DNA from: an uncultured Clostridia bacterium
Lineage (GTDB): Bacteria > Bacillota > Clostridia > Christensenellales > Borkfalkiaceae
Reading direction: 5' to 3'
Length of the DNA stretch: 64,000 bases
Assembly (NCBI GenBank): GCA_934249265.1
Contig: CAKQKQ010000004.1
Span: 15,861-79,860, forward strand
In this document: positions 33,969 through 42,976 of the stretch, piece after piece
Position numbering within the stretch: the first letter of the stretch is position 1
Layout of the letters: each line of letters starts with the position of its first letter
Notes under the pieces: model-generated
What the model was told of the DNA's origin: nothing
The model's input: the letters and a program-made list of their open reading frames with translations, nothing else
Databases searched by the model: none
Position numbers and translations under genes: made by a program

Positions 33969-36900
33969 TTAAGTATCCCAAGGATAATCCTGATAGTCGC
34001 TGTAACTTGTTCCTTTACTTCCTTTAGACCCATCTGAATGCAACTTACCTTTTCCCGGCGAACCTGCTCCGCCAACTTGTCCGCCATAAGCATCTCCGCC
34101 GTTACCGGCATTTCCGCCTTTAGAAAAAACAATTTTAGGATTGCTACCATTGCCGCCTTTACCGCCGTTATAACCATAACCGCCATTACCGCCGGCTAAT
34201 CCGTGCCCAACGTTTCCGGGGTCTCCGCCATTACCGCCATTGCCACCGTCGCCGGGTTTTTCATACAGACTTTTTGAATAACTATATCCTCCGTGTCCGC
34301 CATTACCACCGGCACTCGGGTTAGCACTCAGTTCTGTATCGTTAACGCCAGTGCCGCCGTGTCCGCCGTCGCCACCACGACCGCCAATGTATCCTTCGCC
34401 ACCACGACCGCCGTTGCCGCCATTGCCGCCACGACCGCCATTACCACCGCGGCCACCGTTACCGCCATTACCTCTTTTTCCCTCACTAGGGTCAACTTTA
34501 GTAGAAGAAGGGAAATTGACGATACCAGAATTTTCATTTTGACGATAAGGCAAGCCACCAAGACCGCCATCACCGCCATGTCCACCACGGCCACCGGCTT
34601 CAAAATTTGCCGTGCCATTTAATCCATCGGCACCATTACCACCGTTACCGCCGTCGCCACCATATAAACATAAACTTTTACAAGAAGTTGTAACATTCAG
34701 TTCTGTAGTTGCATATATTGCATAACCGCCAACGCCACCCGTGTTAGCGGACTTACCTTTCAAATCATTTAGTGGATATTCAGTTCCTTTCGCATTAGGA
34801 GCATCTCCTCCAGCACCACCTATCGCACAAAGCGTATTAACACTTACCGTAAGTTTGCCTGCAGATATCCCGGGAAGCCCTTCTGTCATCATAACAACTG
34901 AATTTGATTGTTTTTTACCAGATTTTACAGTCAATTTGCCGGTGCCGACAATATTAATTTCATATCCGCTTAAGCCACGACCAGCAGTTTTCGAGGCTGA
35001 CCCCATCGCCTCATCCGTATTTGGCATTATAGAACATTCATCCTCTATATTCAAATTTAATGTACTATAACCGTAAACCATTAAACCATTCTCATCAAAA
35101 GTGTAGTTGAAATTTTTCATAAACATTCCTAATACCGAAGAACGTGCAGAAACAACAATATTTAAGTTTTCAATTTTTGTATCTCCTCCTAAAAAGTATA
35201 TCTGTTTCATTGTGTCTGGAATAGTAATAGTTTTATTTAAAGTAATTTTATCTAAAGCAATTTTTTCTGAATCATATAAGTCTTTGGCATTAATAATTAC
35301 AATCTCGTAACTTCCTAAGTCGATTGTTGAATTTATTGCATATATAGGTATCGAATAATTGAATTCACCAATAAATTCCATACAATCATTACCATTAGAA
35401 TAACTGAATATGACTCTCATTAACAAGTTTCCATACAATATATAACTTGTTATATCTATCGAAGGTATAACAAAAAAACTCTCTATAATAAATTGATCAT
35501 CATTATTGCTTATGAGGTGTAATGTCATTTTGTTAAATGTAAATTCATTACTCGAAAAGTCCAACAATGGTCTAAAATACAAACTACTTTCCGTTACTTC
35601 ATAATACCCTTCTACTTGAGGTTTAACTACAACATATTGCGTTAAGGCTTTTATTCCAAAGAAATCAATCGTTACATAAATATTGCTTGCATTACTAAAA
35701 ATATAAACCCCGTCGTTACTTGATATAACCGTTCCGTTATAACCACCTTCAAACACCGTAAATTCTTCATTTGTGATATCGGATACTAAATATTGCTTAC
35801 CGTCGGTATATCTGTATAACACAAATTCATAACTATTATAAACAATTAATTCTGATTTTTGCGAAGATTGATTTTTAACTCCGATTATGTATTTACTGTT
35901 ATTGTCGGCATAAGAAAGCAAACAATCGACTTCATTGTTATCAGAATACAAAATAAATACTTTTTCAGTTGTAAAGGACAACGAGTAGTTTATAGCAGTA
36001 GAATTTTGCAATGTCGTTCCGTTGACCATTACACCGTTAAATTCACGCGTTGTATTACCGTTTAACTCATAAAGTCTTACTGTTTCTCCTATTTTCTTCT
36101 GAATATACAACGTGTATTTACCGGAAGGAATTTTTATAATACATTGCGATTTGTTTGTCGCTAAAGGATAAATATGATCAGGCTTAATTGTTTGTATAAA
36201 GGCACTCGTCGTTGAATCTGACTCTAATAGAGTAAAAATTCCCGCTTGTCCGACAATATTATGCATAGTCAAATTCACAAATATTGTCGTGTCGTTTGCA
36301 GTAAATGTATAATAATCTTCTGTTTTTGTTACCGCACACGTTTCTCCTAATGAATTTTTCAATGTTATTGTCGTAGTAAAAGTATGATCAGCACTTGCGC
36401 CAATTCTAATTTCGTATTTTTTACCTATTTCTAATTCATATTTATATGTAACTGTTCCGGTAATGCCGATAACGTCACCAATTTGCATATCAAGCCCCGT
36501 TTTGGATATTATCAAGTTGTACGTTGTACCTTCAATAAAATCTGCTATAAAATAATACTTTCCCGCAAAAAGCACAGAATCGCTACCAACCGCTTGTAAA
36601 TACTGATCACACAAAGTATAATTACTTATTCCACTAAAGTTATAAATATTAATTTCGTTGATAATAATCTCAACGATTTGAGTTCCGTTTCCGGCTACAG
36701 TTCCGTTCCCAACACCTTTATTTCCATCTACCGTAATAGAAGTTATTATTTGAGGCTCTATACTTACTTTAAATGAATCAGGTAAATATAAATCATCACC
36801 ACCAGCACTTACCCTAAAATAATAAGTAGTGTTTGCATTTAATTTTATATTGCTTTTTATATTGGTATTGTCAACTATATCCCCATAAATTATTTGCTCC

Positions 36901-38321
36901 AATTTAACATCCATCGGCAACTTCAAACTGTAATTCAAGGTTTGTAAAGGAATAAATTTTATAAATGCACTTTTTTTCTTACCGCTTATCGTAATTTCAT
37001 TTCCGACTAATACAGTTCGCGACACAAAACCAACGCTACAAGTTGCACGCGCACTGTTACCTTTTATCGTTACATAATTTACACCGGCAGGCAATACATA
37101 ATTATTACCGTCATGAGGAGCATTAAAAGTAGCAGTTAAACCTGAAGGTAAACCCGTAACTGCGTAACTTCCCTCTACTGGAGCAACAAACTTAAAAACT
37201 CTTTTTCCATTCACTGCAAAACTATCGCTTGTAGCATTGCAAGGCAGTTCTTTTACTTCATTAAACGACCACGTATTAGATATTTCGTTTTCCGTAGCAT
37301 TGGATAATCTAATGTAATATGTGTTATTTTTTTCCGCATAAAATTCTTTTTGATTTCGAACTCCATTAATTTCAGTATCATTTCTCGTCTCACATAAGAC
37401 ACCAAGATAAAATTTACTTTCATCGTACTCAATAGATATGTATATATTGTCTTGAGGAATATATTTATACCATTTACTTTCATACTTTTCACTTAAAGTA
37501 ATATTTAAATCCCCGAAAGAAGTTATGTCTTCAATTTTTTTGCAAAACGTAAAATAATAATACTGTTCATTTGCTTGAGAAAAGATGAAACTATAGATAT
37601 TACCCTTTTCCAACTTAACTTCAACAATATTGTTATTTTTACTTGTCTGAATTTTATCTTCTCCGCAATATACTTCTATATCGGGAAGCGAAGTGTCGAA
37701 TACCATTTGATAATTTGTAGTATCGGTACAATTATAAGAGAACTTGTGCGTTCCGTTTTGTAAAAAGTATGCTAAAGATTTTTGCGTTATTGCCGACGAA
37801 TCCAACTCCGTAACGGTTTTATCATTATACAACACATTAACTTTATTAAATGAAAATGCTTCGTTATCTCCTGCTCCCGTTACGTATTCCATAGATGAAT
37901 ATGAATTCGGAATTCTTCTTACAATATCGAAATCACAAAACTCCGACAGCCGAGTACGATAATTTGCGTCACTAAGTACAGTAATAAATTCCGCATATGA
38001 ATCTACGTCGGCAGATAAAACAATCTCTTCTGTCGGCATAAATCCCGCTACACGAGAATATCCGTCGATTTCATCGCTATCTCGTTGAGCAGTCTTTGAT
38101 TGGCGAGTAAAAATGTTCTTTTCGTTGTTCGTTTCAAGTGTAACTTCTCTGCTTTCTTTATACAAATTAACACCAAGTTCTATCGAACTTTTAATAGCGT
38201 TTACTACACTTAGGTGATTTTTACCAACAACACTAACAACTTTGTCTAAAACTTGTTTTCCTACAAATCTACCCACATCGCCTAATAAATCTTCTTCGGT
38301 TTTATAACTAATTTTTTCCAT
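33969..38321 (-). CDS. Large exported-type protein with C-terminal GGX repeats
   Basis: This 1450-residue protein has many beta-rich modules of about 80-100 residues with recurring YYFRVSAGG, KYYFIADFIEG and NTYYIRLSNATE phrases, like pre-peptidase C-terminal domains. A beta-helix-like stretch follows (residues about 1050-1210), and then about 220 residues of GGxGGx repeats such as GGNGGRGGNGGRGGNGG, ending with a collagen-like GSKGSKGT and an acidic tail. Despite this secreted look, the start (MEKISYKTEEDLLGDVGRFV) has no signal peptide. The preceding gene does have one and overlaps by 14 bp in another frame; removing one A from an A6 run would join them. No function is known. Codon use is more AT-rich than in the neighbouring genes. 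Confidence 0.7.
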   Translation of the reverse strand: MEKISYKTEEDLLGDVGRFVGKQVLDKVVSVVGKNHLSVVNAIKSSIELGVNLYKESREVTLETNNEKNIFTRQSKTAQRDSDEIDGYSRVAGFMPTEEIVLSADVDSYAEFITVLSDANYRTRLSEFCDFDIVRRIPNSYSSMEYVTGAGDNEAFSFNKVNVLYNDKTVTELDSSAITQKSLAYFLQNGTHKFSYNCTDTTNYQMVFDTSLPDIEVYCGEDKIQTSKNNNIVEVKLEKGNIYSFIFSQANEQYYYFTFCKKIEDITSFGDLNITLSEKYESKWYKYIPQDNIYISIEYDESKFYLGVLCETRNDTEINGVRNQKEFYAEKNNTYYIRLSNATENEISNTWSFNEVKELPCNATSDSFAVNGKRVFKFVAPVEGSYAVTGLPSGLTATFNAPHDGNNYVLPAGVNYVTIKGNSARATCSVGFVSRTVLVGNEITISGKKKSAFIKFIPLQTLNYSLKLPMDVKLEQIIYGDIVDNTNIKSNIKLNANTTYYFRVSAGGDDLYLPDSFKVSIEPQIITSITVDGNKGVGNGTVAGNGTQIVEIIINEINIYNFSGISNYTLCDQYLQAVGSDSVLFAGKYYFIADFIEGTTYNLIISKTGLDMQIGDVIGITGTVTYKYELEIGKKYEIRIGASADHTFTTTITLKNSLGETCAVTKTEDYYTFTANDTTIFVNLTMHNIVGQAGIFTLLESDSTTSAFIQTIKPDHIYPLATNKSQCIIKIPSGKYTLYIQKKIGETVRLYELNGNTTREFNGVMVNGTTLQNSTAINYSLSFTTEKVFILYSDNNEVDCLLSYADNNSKYIIGVKNQSSQKSELIVYNSYEFVLYRYTDGKQYLVSDITNEEFTVFEGGYNGTVISSNDGVYIFSNASNIYVTIDFFGIKALTQYVVVKPQVEGYYEVTESSLYFRPLLDFSSNEFTFNKMTLHLISNNDDQFIIESFFVIPSIDITSYILYGNLLMRVIFSYSNGNDCMEFIGEFNYSIPIYAINSTIDLGSYEIVIINAKDLYDSEKIALDKITLNKTITIPDTMKQIYFLGGDTKIENLNIVVSARSSVLGMFMKNFNYTFDENGLMVYGYSTLNLNIEDECSIMPNTDEAMGSASKTAGRGLSGYEINIVGTGKLTVKSGKKQSNSVVMMTEGLPGISAGKLTVSVNTLCAIGGAGGDAPNAKGTEYPLNDLKGKSANTGGVGGYAIYATTELNVTTSCKSLCLYGGDGGNGGNGADGLNGTANFEAGGRGGHGGDGGLGGLPYRQNENSGIVNFPSSTKVDPSEGKRGNGGNGGRGGNGGRGGNGGNGGRGGEGYIGGRGGDGGHGGTGVNDTELSANPSAGGNGGHGGYSYSKSLYEKPGDGGNGGNGGDPGNVGHGLAGGNGGYGYNGGKGGNGSNPKIVFSKGGNAGNGGDAYGGQVGGAGSPGKGKLHSDGSKGSKGTSYSDYQDYPWDT
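34000..34675 (-). repeat. GGX triplet-repeat coding tract
   Basis: The minus strand carries dozens of GGC-GGT-xxx triplets, so the + strand reads as repeated GCCACC/GCCGCC. Interruptions (SSTKVDPSEG, NDTELSANPSAG, YSKSLYEKPGDG) divide it into four or five blocks. Such tracts are prone to length change. Confidence 0.8.
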
Positions 38322-38958
38322 AATTGGCTCTCGATTGCAATATAATAACACCCTCGTCATTAAGTTTAGAGTAGCCATTATCCCCATAATTTAATGCGTT
38401 TTCATTTTGAACGATAGAAATAAATCTCGGATTTGCCACATAATATTTAACTACTGACGCCGTCTTTGCATAAGTATAAGCACCCGTTTCATCTTGCGAG
38501 CGGACGAAACTTTGTTGCAACAGCGGTTTTATACGAATTCTGTACTCTAAATCGGAAATTTTGTCGCTATCAAACTCAAACACGAAATCAATCAACAAAA
38601 CGTCGAAATTGTTGCCTTCTTTTACGACATAAAAACCGTATTCTTTCCCGTTATATGCAAACGTGGCATTTTCTTTCTGACTTTCAAGATATTGCCGTGG
38701 AATAACTTCAGCAAGTTCAGGATAATATGCACTCTTCCCTGCCTTCACTTCGTCTGAAAACATCTTTATATCTTTAGCAGATAACGTTCCATCACTCCGT
38801 AATAATTCATCGTAATCTGTATATTCTTCAACCGTGAAATAATTTTTATTCCCTTCCGCATACACATGTGGCGTTTCTTCAAATAGAAAAACCCCCACAG
38901 ATAAACAAAGCACAACACTAACACATAAAGTAATTATTAAAGATTTTAATTTTTTCAT
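38308..38958 (-). CDS. Exported protein of unknown function (possible 5' part of the GGX gene)
   Basis: This 216-residue protein has a clear signal peptide (SLIITLCVSVVLCLSVGVFL, then cleavage near HVYAEG). The rest resembles no family I know; it has an aromatic beta-rich part (ATFAYNGKEYGFYVVKEGNN) and YAKTASVVKYYVANPRFISI. It ends at an A6 run (GGAAAAAATTAG), where a one-base change would continue into the reading frame of the large GGX protein. AGGAGA lies before the ATG and the lipoprotein gene lies 21 bp upstream. It is either a separate exported partner or the first part of a single gene. Confidence 0.7.
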   Translation of the reverse strand: MKKLKSLIITLCVSVVLCLSVGVFLFEETPHVYAEGNKNYFTVEEYTDYDELLRSDGTLSAKDIKMFSDEVKAGKSAYYPELAEVIPRQYLESQKENATFAYNGKEYGFYVVKEGNNFDVLLIDFVFEFDSDKISDLEYRIRIKPLLQQSFVRSQDETGAYTYAKTASVVKYYVANPRFISIVQNENALNYGDNGYSKLNDEGVIILQSRANYGKN

Positions 38959-38979
38959 TGTAGTTCTCCTATATTAATA

Positions 38980-39426
38980 TTAAACAACCGTAATGTACAA
39001 AAAGACTGTTCTTGAATTCCATAAATCAGATGTAGAATCAGCATAAACCCGAAAATAATATTCTCCTTTTTCACGAATGAATTTAGGTTTTTCTTCATTA
39101 TACTTTTGCCCGACCTTACCATAAAATGATTGAAACACATTTGCCCCACCAAATGATGGTTCAAACCATTTATCACCCCAACGCGGATGCTGAGGTAAAT
39201 TATATGAATCGACGTGAAAATACATTTCGTTTCCGGTGTATTTAAATTCATACGTCAATTCTGAAACGTCGGGAGTAAATATCCACTCACTGTTGAAATT
39301 GTTTTTGATTTTTATTGTAACGTCATATTTTTTGTCTTTTTCGTCTTTACCGCACCCTATCAAGCAAAAACTTAACGCCAAAATACAACTAATAATTAAA
39401 ACAATAACTTTCTTGCATTTTTCCAT
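38980..39426 (-). CDS. Small lipoprotein of unknown function
   Basis: This 148-residue protein starts MEKCKKVIVLIISCILALSF with a lipobox at LIGC. The rest is a single beta domain rich in Tyr and Phe (ELTYEFKYTGNEMYFHVDSY, EKGEYYFRVYADSTSDLWNS). Its ending, EYYFRVYA, is like module ends in the large GGX protein, which supports a shared role at the cell surface. The start at 39426 has GAGGG upstream; an ATG at 39441 would precede that site. It is the first gene of the three-gene cluster. Confidence 0.7.
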   Translation of the reverse strand: MEKCKKVIVLIISCILALSFCLIGCGKDEKDKKYDVTIKIKNNFNSEWIFTPDVSELTYEFKYTGNEMYFHVDSYNLPQHPRWGDKWFEPSFGGANVFQSFYGKVGQKYNEEKPKFIREKGEYYFRVYADSTSDLWNSRTVFLYITVV

Positions 39427-39459
39427 AATAACCCTCGCCAATTTATTGTCTGTCTATAT

Positions 39460-39488
39460 ATATTAACATATAGTAAGATTATTTTCAA
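39460..39488 (-). promoter_or_regulatory. Promoter of GGX cluster
   Basis: On the minus strand TTGAAA and TAATAT are 17 bp apart, about 30 nt before the lipoprotein ATG. Confidence 0.7.
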
Positions 39489-39584
39489 GGAAATTTCGCA
39501 ACTAATCGACCGTTTTTAATTGCTTTTTAATCGCCTAAATTTTTGCGGACTGTAAGTGTGAATTTTGCGACTATAACCACATTT

Positions 39585-39626
39585 TCTGTCGCGTTTAGCG
39601 CAAACGTATGCGGTAAACGCGACAGA
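39585..39626. repeat. Strong hairpin of the dispersed palindrome family
   Basis: TCTGTCGCGTTTA and TAAACGCGACAGA are perfect 13-bp arms. The 16-nt loop, GCGCAAACGTATGCGG, is itself a diverged copy of the family core. It lies upstream of the GGX-cluster promoter. Confidence 0.65.
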
Positions 39627-39663
39627 CTCCGCATTTTACCACGTTGTTTTACACATATAAAAA

Positions 39664-39694
39664 GCCGCCCTTTTTATTCAAAATAAAAGGCGGC
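39664..39694 (-). terminator. Terminator after small conserved gene
   Basis: GCCGCC pairs with GGCGGC, extended by A/T pairs; on the minus strand TTTTTATA follows the stem. It lies 25 bp after the stop at 39719. Confidence 0.8.
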
Positions 39695-39718
39695 AAAAAT
39701 TTTTAAATTTAATTGCGT

Positions 39719-40117
39719 TTATACAAACTTTTCGTACTGCATTTCGTTTTTATATCTTTCAAGCGCGGCGCGATATTTGTTGGAAAGTTCCATTGAATAG
39801 CGTTGCTTTTGCTCGTAAGACAGCGACGCATAATATTCTTTGTCGGTAAGTCTACCCAAAATATCGCTCGTTTCGCCCACCGTGTCGAGAATGGTTTTTA
39901 CCTTTTGGTAAAATTCTTCGTCTTCTTTACTACCGCCTTTTACTGCGGTAGCGGCTTTGTTTTGGTAATACTCGATTACCTTGGACGCATTTACTCCCTC
40001 TTGGTCGGCTTTGGCGACTTGCTCGTTTACTTCTTCTTTGTGTTTTTCCCAAAAACCCGATTTCATGCGGTTTTTCGCTTCTTTCGCCAATTGGCGAAAA
40101 CTTTTTTCCTTATCCAT
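39719..40117 (-). CDS. Small charged helical protein, function unknown
   Basis: This 132-residue, soluble, highly charged protein is probably all-helical (KSFRQLAKEAKNRMKSGFWE, SLSYEQKQRYSMELSNKYRA). It has no signal peptide, Cys motif or known domain. AGGAG lies before the ATG and a terminator after the stop. It follows rpsU on the same strand, but rpsU has its own terminator, so it is likely a separate unit or served by read-through. I do not recognise the family. Confidence 0.65.
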   Translation of the reverse strand: MDKEKSFRQLAKEAKNRMKSGFWEKHKEEVNEQVAKADQEGVNASKVIEYYQNKAATAVKGGSKEDEEFYQKVKTILDTVGETSDILGRLTDKEYYASLSYEQKQRYSMELSNKYRAALERYKNEMQYEKFV

Positions 40118-40189
40118 ATTTCTCCTTTAAAATTACAAGCGGCGGCATAATTAATCGCCGTTAACAATGTACTGCAACAAAAATAAAAA

Positions 40190-40221
40190 CGCCCGCCAAA
40201 ATCAAAAAATTTCAGCGGGTG
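40190..40221 (-). terminator. rpsU terminator
   Basis: On the minus strand CACCCGC pairs with GCGGGCG (one mismatch), followed by TTTTTATTTTTG, just after the rpsU stop. Confidence 0.75.
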
Positions 40222-40227
40222 TAAAAA

Positions 40228-40407
40228 TTAGCCTTTCATATTTCTCTTTCTGGCAGCTTCTGCCTTCTTTTTTCTTCTTACCGCAGGCTTTTCGTAAAAT
40301 TCTTTGCGGCGTAAATCTCCGATGATGCCGTCTCTTGCGCACTTTCTTTTAAATCTGCGAAGAGCGTCTTCCAACGATTGGTTTTCACCAACTCTTACCG
40401 TAGACAT
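40228..40407 (-). CDS. rpsU: 30S ribosomal protein S21
   Basis: This 59-residue protein reads MSTVRVGENQSLEDALRRFK, then KRKCARDGIIGDLRRKEFYE, and ends in a basic KPAVRRKKKAEAARKRN tail, the normal length and composition for bS21. It joins the small subunit near the anti-Shine-Dalgarno end of 16S rRNA and helps initiation. AGGAGGG lies 9 nt before the ATG. It has a consensus promoter and its own terminator. The position next to mtaB and the dnaJ cluster is common in Firmicutes. Confidence 0.95.
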   Translation of the reverse strand: MSTVRVGENQSLEDALRRFKRKCARDGIIGDLRRKEFYEKPAVRRKKKAEAARKRNMKG

Positions 40408-40465
40408 GTATATTCAACCCTCCTTTGCCCTATGGCAAATGACTACTTTCACATTAAGCATATAT

Positions 40466-40494
40466 ATTATATAGAAAAATATGCCTATTGTCAA
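40466..40494 (-). promoter_or_regulatory. rpsU promoter
   Basis: On the minus strand perfect TTGACA and TATAAT hexamers are 17 bp apart, as expected for a highly expressed ribosomal protein gene. Confidence 0.9.
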
Positions 40495-40519
40495 CAAATT
40501 TTATCGCAATTTGTAAAAT

Positions 40520-40858
40520 TTATGCCGGTTGCCAGCCCATTTTTTGCCCGCAAAGTATGTGAATATGCAAATGCGGCACGCTTTGACCTGCATCGTCGCC
40601 TTGGTTTATCACGAGCCTATATCCGCCTTCTAAATGCAACACGTCTTTAAGGGTGGGTATGGTCGCTAAAATTTTGCCGAGCATAACCTCGTCTTTTTCG
40701 GTCATTTCGCTTAAATATTTAAAATGCGTCTTGGGTATGGCGAGATAATGATATTTTGCCTTTGGCTCGATATCGCAAATGATAACCATGTTTTCGTCTT
40801 CATACACCTTGTTTACGGGAATTTCTCCGTTTGCAAATTTACAAAATAAACAATCCAT
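40520..40858 (-). CDS. HIT-family nucleotide hydrolase (HinT-like)
   Basis: This 112-residue protein begins MDCLFCKFANGEIPVNKVYE and ends with the histidine triad VPHLHIHIL, the catalytic motif of purine nucleoside phosphoramidases. Length is typical for HinT. The CxxC near the start matches the zinc-binding type. AAGGAG lies before the ATG. It sits 169 bp after mtaB and just before the rpsU promoter. Confidence 0.93.
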   Translation of the reverse strand: MDCLFCKFANGEIPVNKVYEDENMVIICDIEPKAKYHYLAIPKTHFKYLSEMTEKDEVMLGKILATIPTLKDVLHLEGGYRLVINQGDDAGQSVPHLHIHILCGQKMGWQPA

Positions 40859-41027
40859 TTTTATTCTCCTTTACGTTTTCCGCTTATTTTAGGCTGTAAT
40901 TTTTGATTTTTACCGCTTATTTTCGGCGACGTATTTTTATTGTTTTTTGCCGTTTTTGCGGCGTTTTTAACGCTGTTTACGGCGGTTTTAAATTAATTTT
41001 AAGCAATTTCACCCTATTTTATATGGG

Positions 41028-42263
41028 TTATTTCACTATTTCGGCTTTTGCGCCGTCGAGATATTTTTCGATAAGTTTTACCTTTACAAGTTTGTCTGTC
41101 GGCTTTTCGTTTACGTACACTCTGATGTAATTTTCGGTGTAACCAACGGTCATTCCGTCTTGTTCTTCTTCGGGCAAAAACTCTAAAATTTTGCCGAGAT
41201 TTTTATTTATAAACTTATCTTTTTGCACTTCTTTTGCTTCGATAAGTCTGTTTAATCTGTCCTTTTTAATTTCGGGCGCAAGTTCTTTAAGTTTCGCGCC
41301 GACAGTGCCCTCTCGCCTCGAATACGGAAAGCAATGCACGTCGGAAAATTCGACCTCGGTTACAAGCGCGAGCGTGTCTGAAAAGTCTTGCTCGGTCTCG
41401 GTGGAATAGCCGACTATTATGTCCGTGGTTATGCCGGCGTTTGGATAAAATTTCCTTATTAAATCGACCTTCTCTTTAAACTGTTCTCTCGTGTAGTGCC
41501 TATTCATTTCTTTAAGCACTTTGTTGCTGCCCGACTGCAATGACAAGTGAAAATGCGGGGCGAAATCTTTAAGTTGTTTAGTCGCAGACAAAAATTCTTC
41601 GTCGATTACGTTTACTTCGAGCGAACCCAGCCTTATTCGGCAATTTACGTCTTTAAGGCTATTAATAAGCCCCGTTAAACCGACGCCGCCGTAATTGTAC
41701 GCCGTAAGATTTATGCCCGTAATTACCGCCTCGACGGGCGACAAATATTCGATTTCTTTTATAACGTTTTGCGGGTCTCTCGACCTACTTCTGCCCCTTA
41801 AATAAGGAATAATGCAGTAAGAACAAAAGTTGTTGCAGCCGTCTTGAACCTTGATATACGCCCTTGCGTTGCTTGTTTTTGCGGGCAAATATTCTTCGTA
41901 ATAATCGGCGGAATCGTCGATTTTCTCGCCCTTTTCTTCGAGCATGGAAAGTATTTTGTCTTTAGATTTAGTGCCCGTGACGAGCGTAACGCCCTCTTTA
42001 TTTAAAAAGTCTTCGGGGGCTTTTTCCGACGCGCAACCCGTGATGATTATTTTTGCGTTTTCGTTGTATTTTTTCACCCTCGCCACCGCTTGACGGGATT
42101 TCTTTTCCGCCTCGCCCGTGACGGCGCAAGTGTTGATTATGTATAAATCGGCATAACCGAGTTCGTCCGAGGTTTCGTACCCGAGACTTTTAAGCCCGTT
42201 TATAAGTGCCGAACTTTCACAAAAATTTACTTTGCAACCAAGCGTAAAAACTACCGCTTTCAT
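41028..42263 (-). CDS. mtaB: tRNA (N6-threonylcarbamoyladenosine37-C2)-methylthiotransferase
   Basis: This 411-residue radical-SAM enzyme converts t6A37 to ms2t6A37 in ANN-reading tRNAs. The UPF0004 domain supplies three auxiliary-cluster cysteines (FTLGCKVNFCES, NTCAVTGEAE, ITGCASEKAP). The radical-SAM motif is GCNNFCSYCIIPYLRGRSRS (about residue 142), and a TRAM-like tail ends the protein. The NTCAVTGEAEKKSRQ phrase favours MtaB over MiaB or RimO. It overlaps rsmE by ATGA. Confidence 0.92.
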   Translation of the reverse strand: MKAVVFTLGCKVNFCESSALINGLKSLGYETSDELGYADLYIINTCAVTGEAEKKSRQAVARVKKYNENAKIIITGCASEKAPEDFLNKEGVTLVTGTKSKDKILSMLEEKGEKIDDSADYYEEYLPAKTSNARAYIKVQDGCNNFCSYCIIPYLRGRSRSRDPQNVIKEIEYLSPVEAVITGINLTAYNYGGVGLTGLINSLKDVNCRIRLGSLEVNVIDEEFLSATKQLKDFAPHFHLSLQSGSNKVLKEMNRHYTREQFKEKVDLIRKFYPNAGITTDIIVGYSTETEQDFSDTLALVTEVEFSDVHCFPYSRREGTVGAKLKELAPEIKKDRLNRLIEAKEVQKDKFINKNLGKILEFLPEEEQDGMTVGYTENYIRVYVNEKPTDKLVKVKLIEKYLDGAKAEIVK

Positions 42264-42976
42264 TGTAATTCTCCCAATAAATATACGACTATAGAAGTCA
42301 TAACGATCGCCGCCGTTTCGGCGCGCAAAATTCTTTTACCAAGCGACACCGTGCTATAGCCGAGGTCTGCCGCCGTTTGCGCCTCTTCAACCGAAAAACC
42401 GCCTTCGCTGCCCACAACTATCGCCGTGTCGCCCTCGATTTTTTCCAAAGAAGTCGAATTTTCTGTGACAAATTCGCAAGCGAATAACTTATTTTTTGCG
42501 TTTTCGCCATGTAAAAGAGCCTTTTCAAACGTATCCTCGTACAAAATTTCGGGCGCGATACTTCTGCCGCACTGCTTTGCCGATTCGACGGACACCCTTT
42601 TAAGGCGTTGAAGTTTGTTGTCGTTTATATAAGCCGAGCAAAATTTGGACGAAAACACGACTATTTTTTTCACTCCGAGTTCGACTGCTTTTTGCACGAC
42701 GAGTTCGGTTTTGTCGCCTTTTAAATATCCGCAAATTAGCGTGACGGCGTTTTTACACTCGCACTCCGAAACCCTTTGCTCGATTACTTTTGCCGAAAAA
42801 CTCTTTTTATCAACTTGCGTGATACTTGCGAGATATTCTTTTTCGGTGTTGTCGCAAAGTATGATTTCGTCGCCAACGCGAAGTCTTAAAGTGTTGACCG
42901 CGTGGTTGTATTCTTCTCCGCTCACGGTGGTTACGTCGCTTACTCCTTCGACGAAAAATCTCCTCGGTCCGCTCAT
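42260..42976 (-). CDS. rsmE: 16S rRNA (uracil1498-N3)-methyltransferase
   Basis: This 238-residue SPOUT methyltransferase starts MSGPRRFFVEGV at the ATGA overlapping the prmA stop. A start at 43003 would add nine residues with no family match. Its C-terminal knot has VVGSEGGFSVEEAQTA and LGKRILRAETAAIV, the SAM-binding signatures of RsmE. It modifies U1498 in the small subunit. Overlaps on both sides place it in one transcript with prmA and mtaB. Confidence 0.93.
   Translation of the reverse strand: MSGPRRFFVEGVSDVTTVSGEEYNHAVNTLRLRVGDEIILCDNTEKEYLASITQVDKKSFSAKVIEQRVSECECKNAVTLICGYLKGDKTELVVQKAVELGVKKIVVFSSKFCSAYINDNKLQRLKRVSVESAKQCGRSIAPEILYEDTFEKALLHGENAKNKLFACEFVTENSTSLEKIEGDTAIVVGSEGGFSVEEAQTAADLGYSTVSLGKRILRAETAAIVMTSIVVYLLGELQ

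Noticed and set aside
34293..34622. Proline-, alanine- and threonine-rich + strand frames opposite the GGX tract
   Set aside because: They are reverse-complement shadows of GGC/GGT codons and lack starts with ribosome sites.
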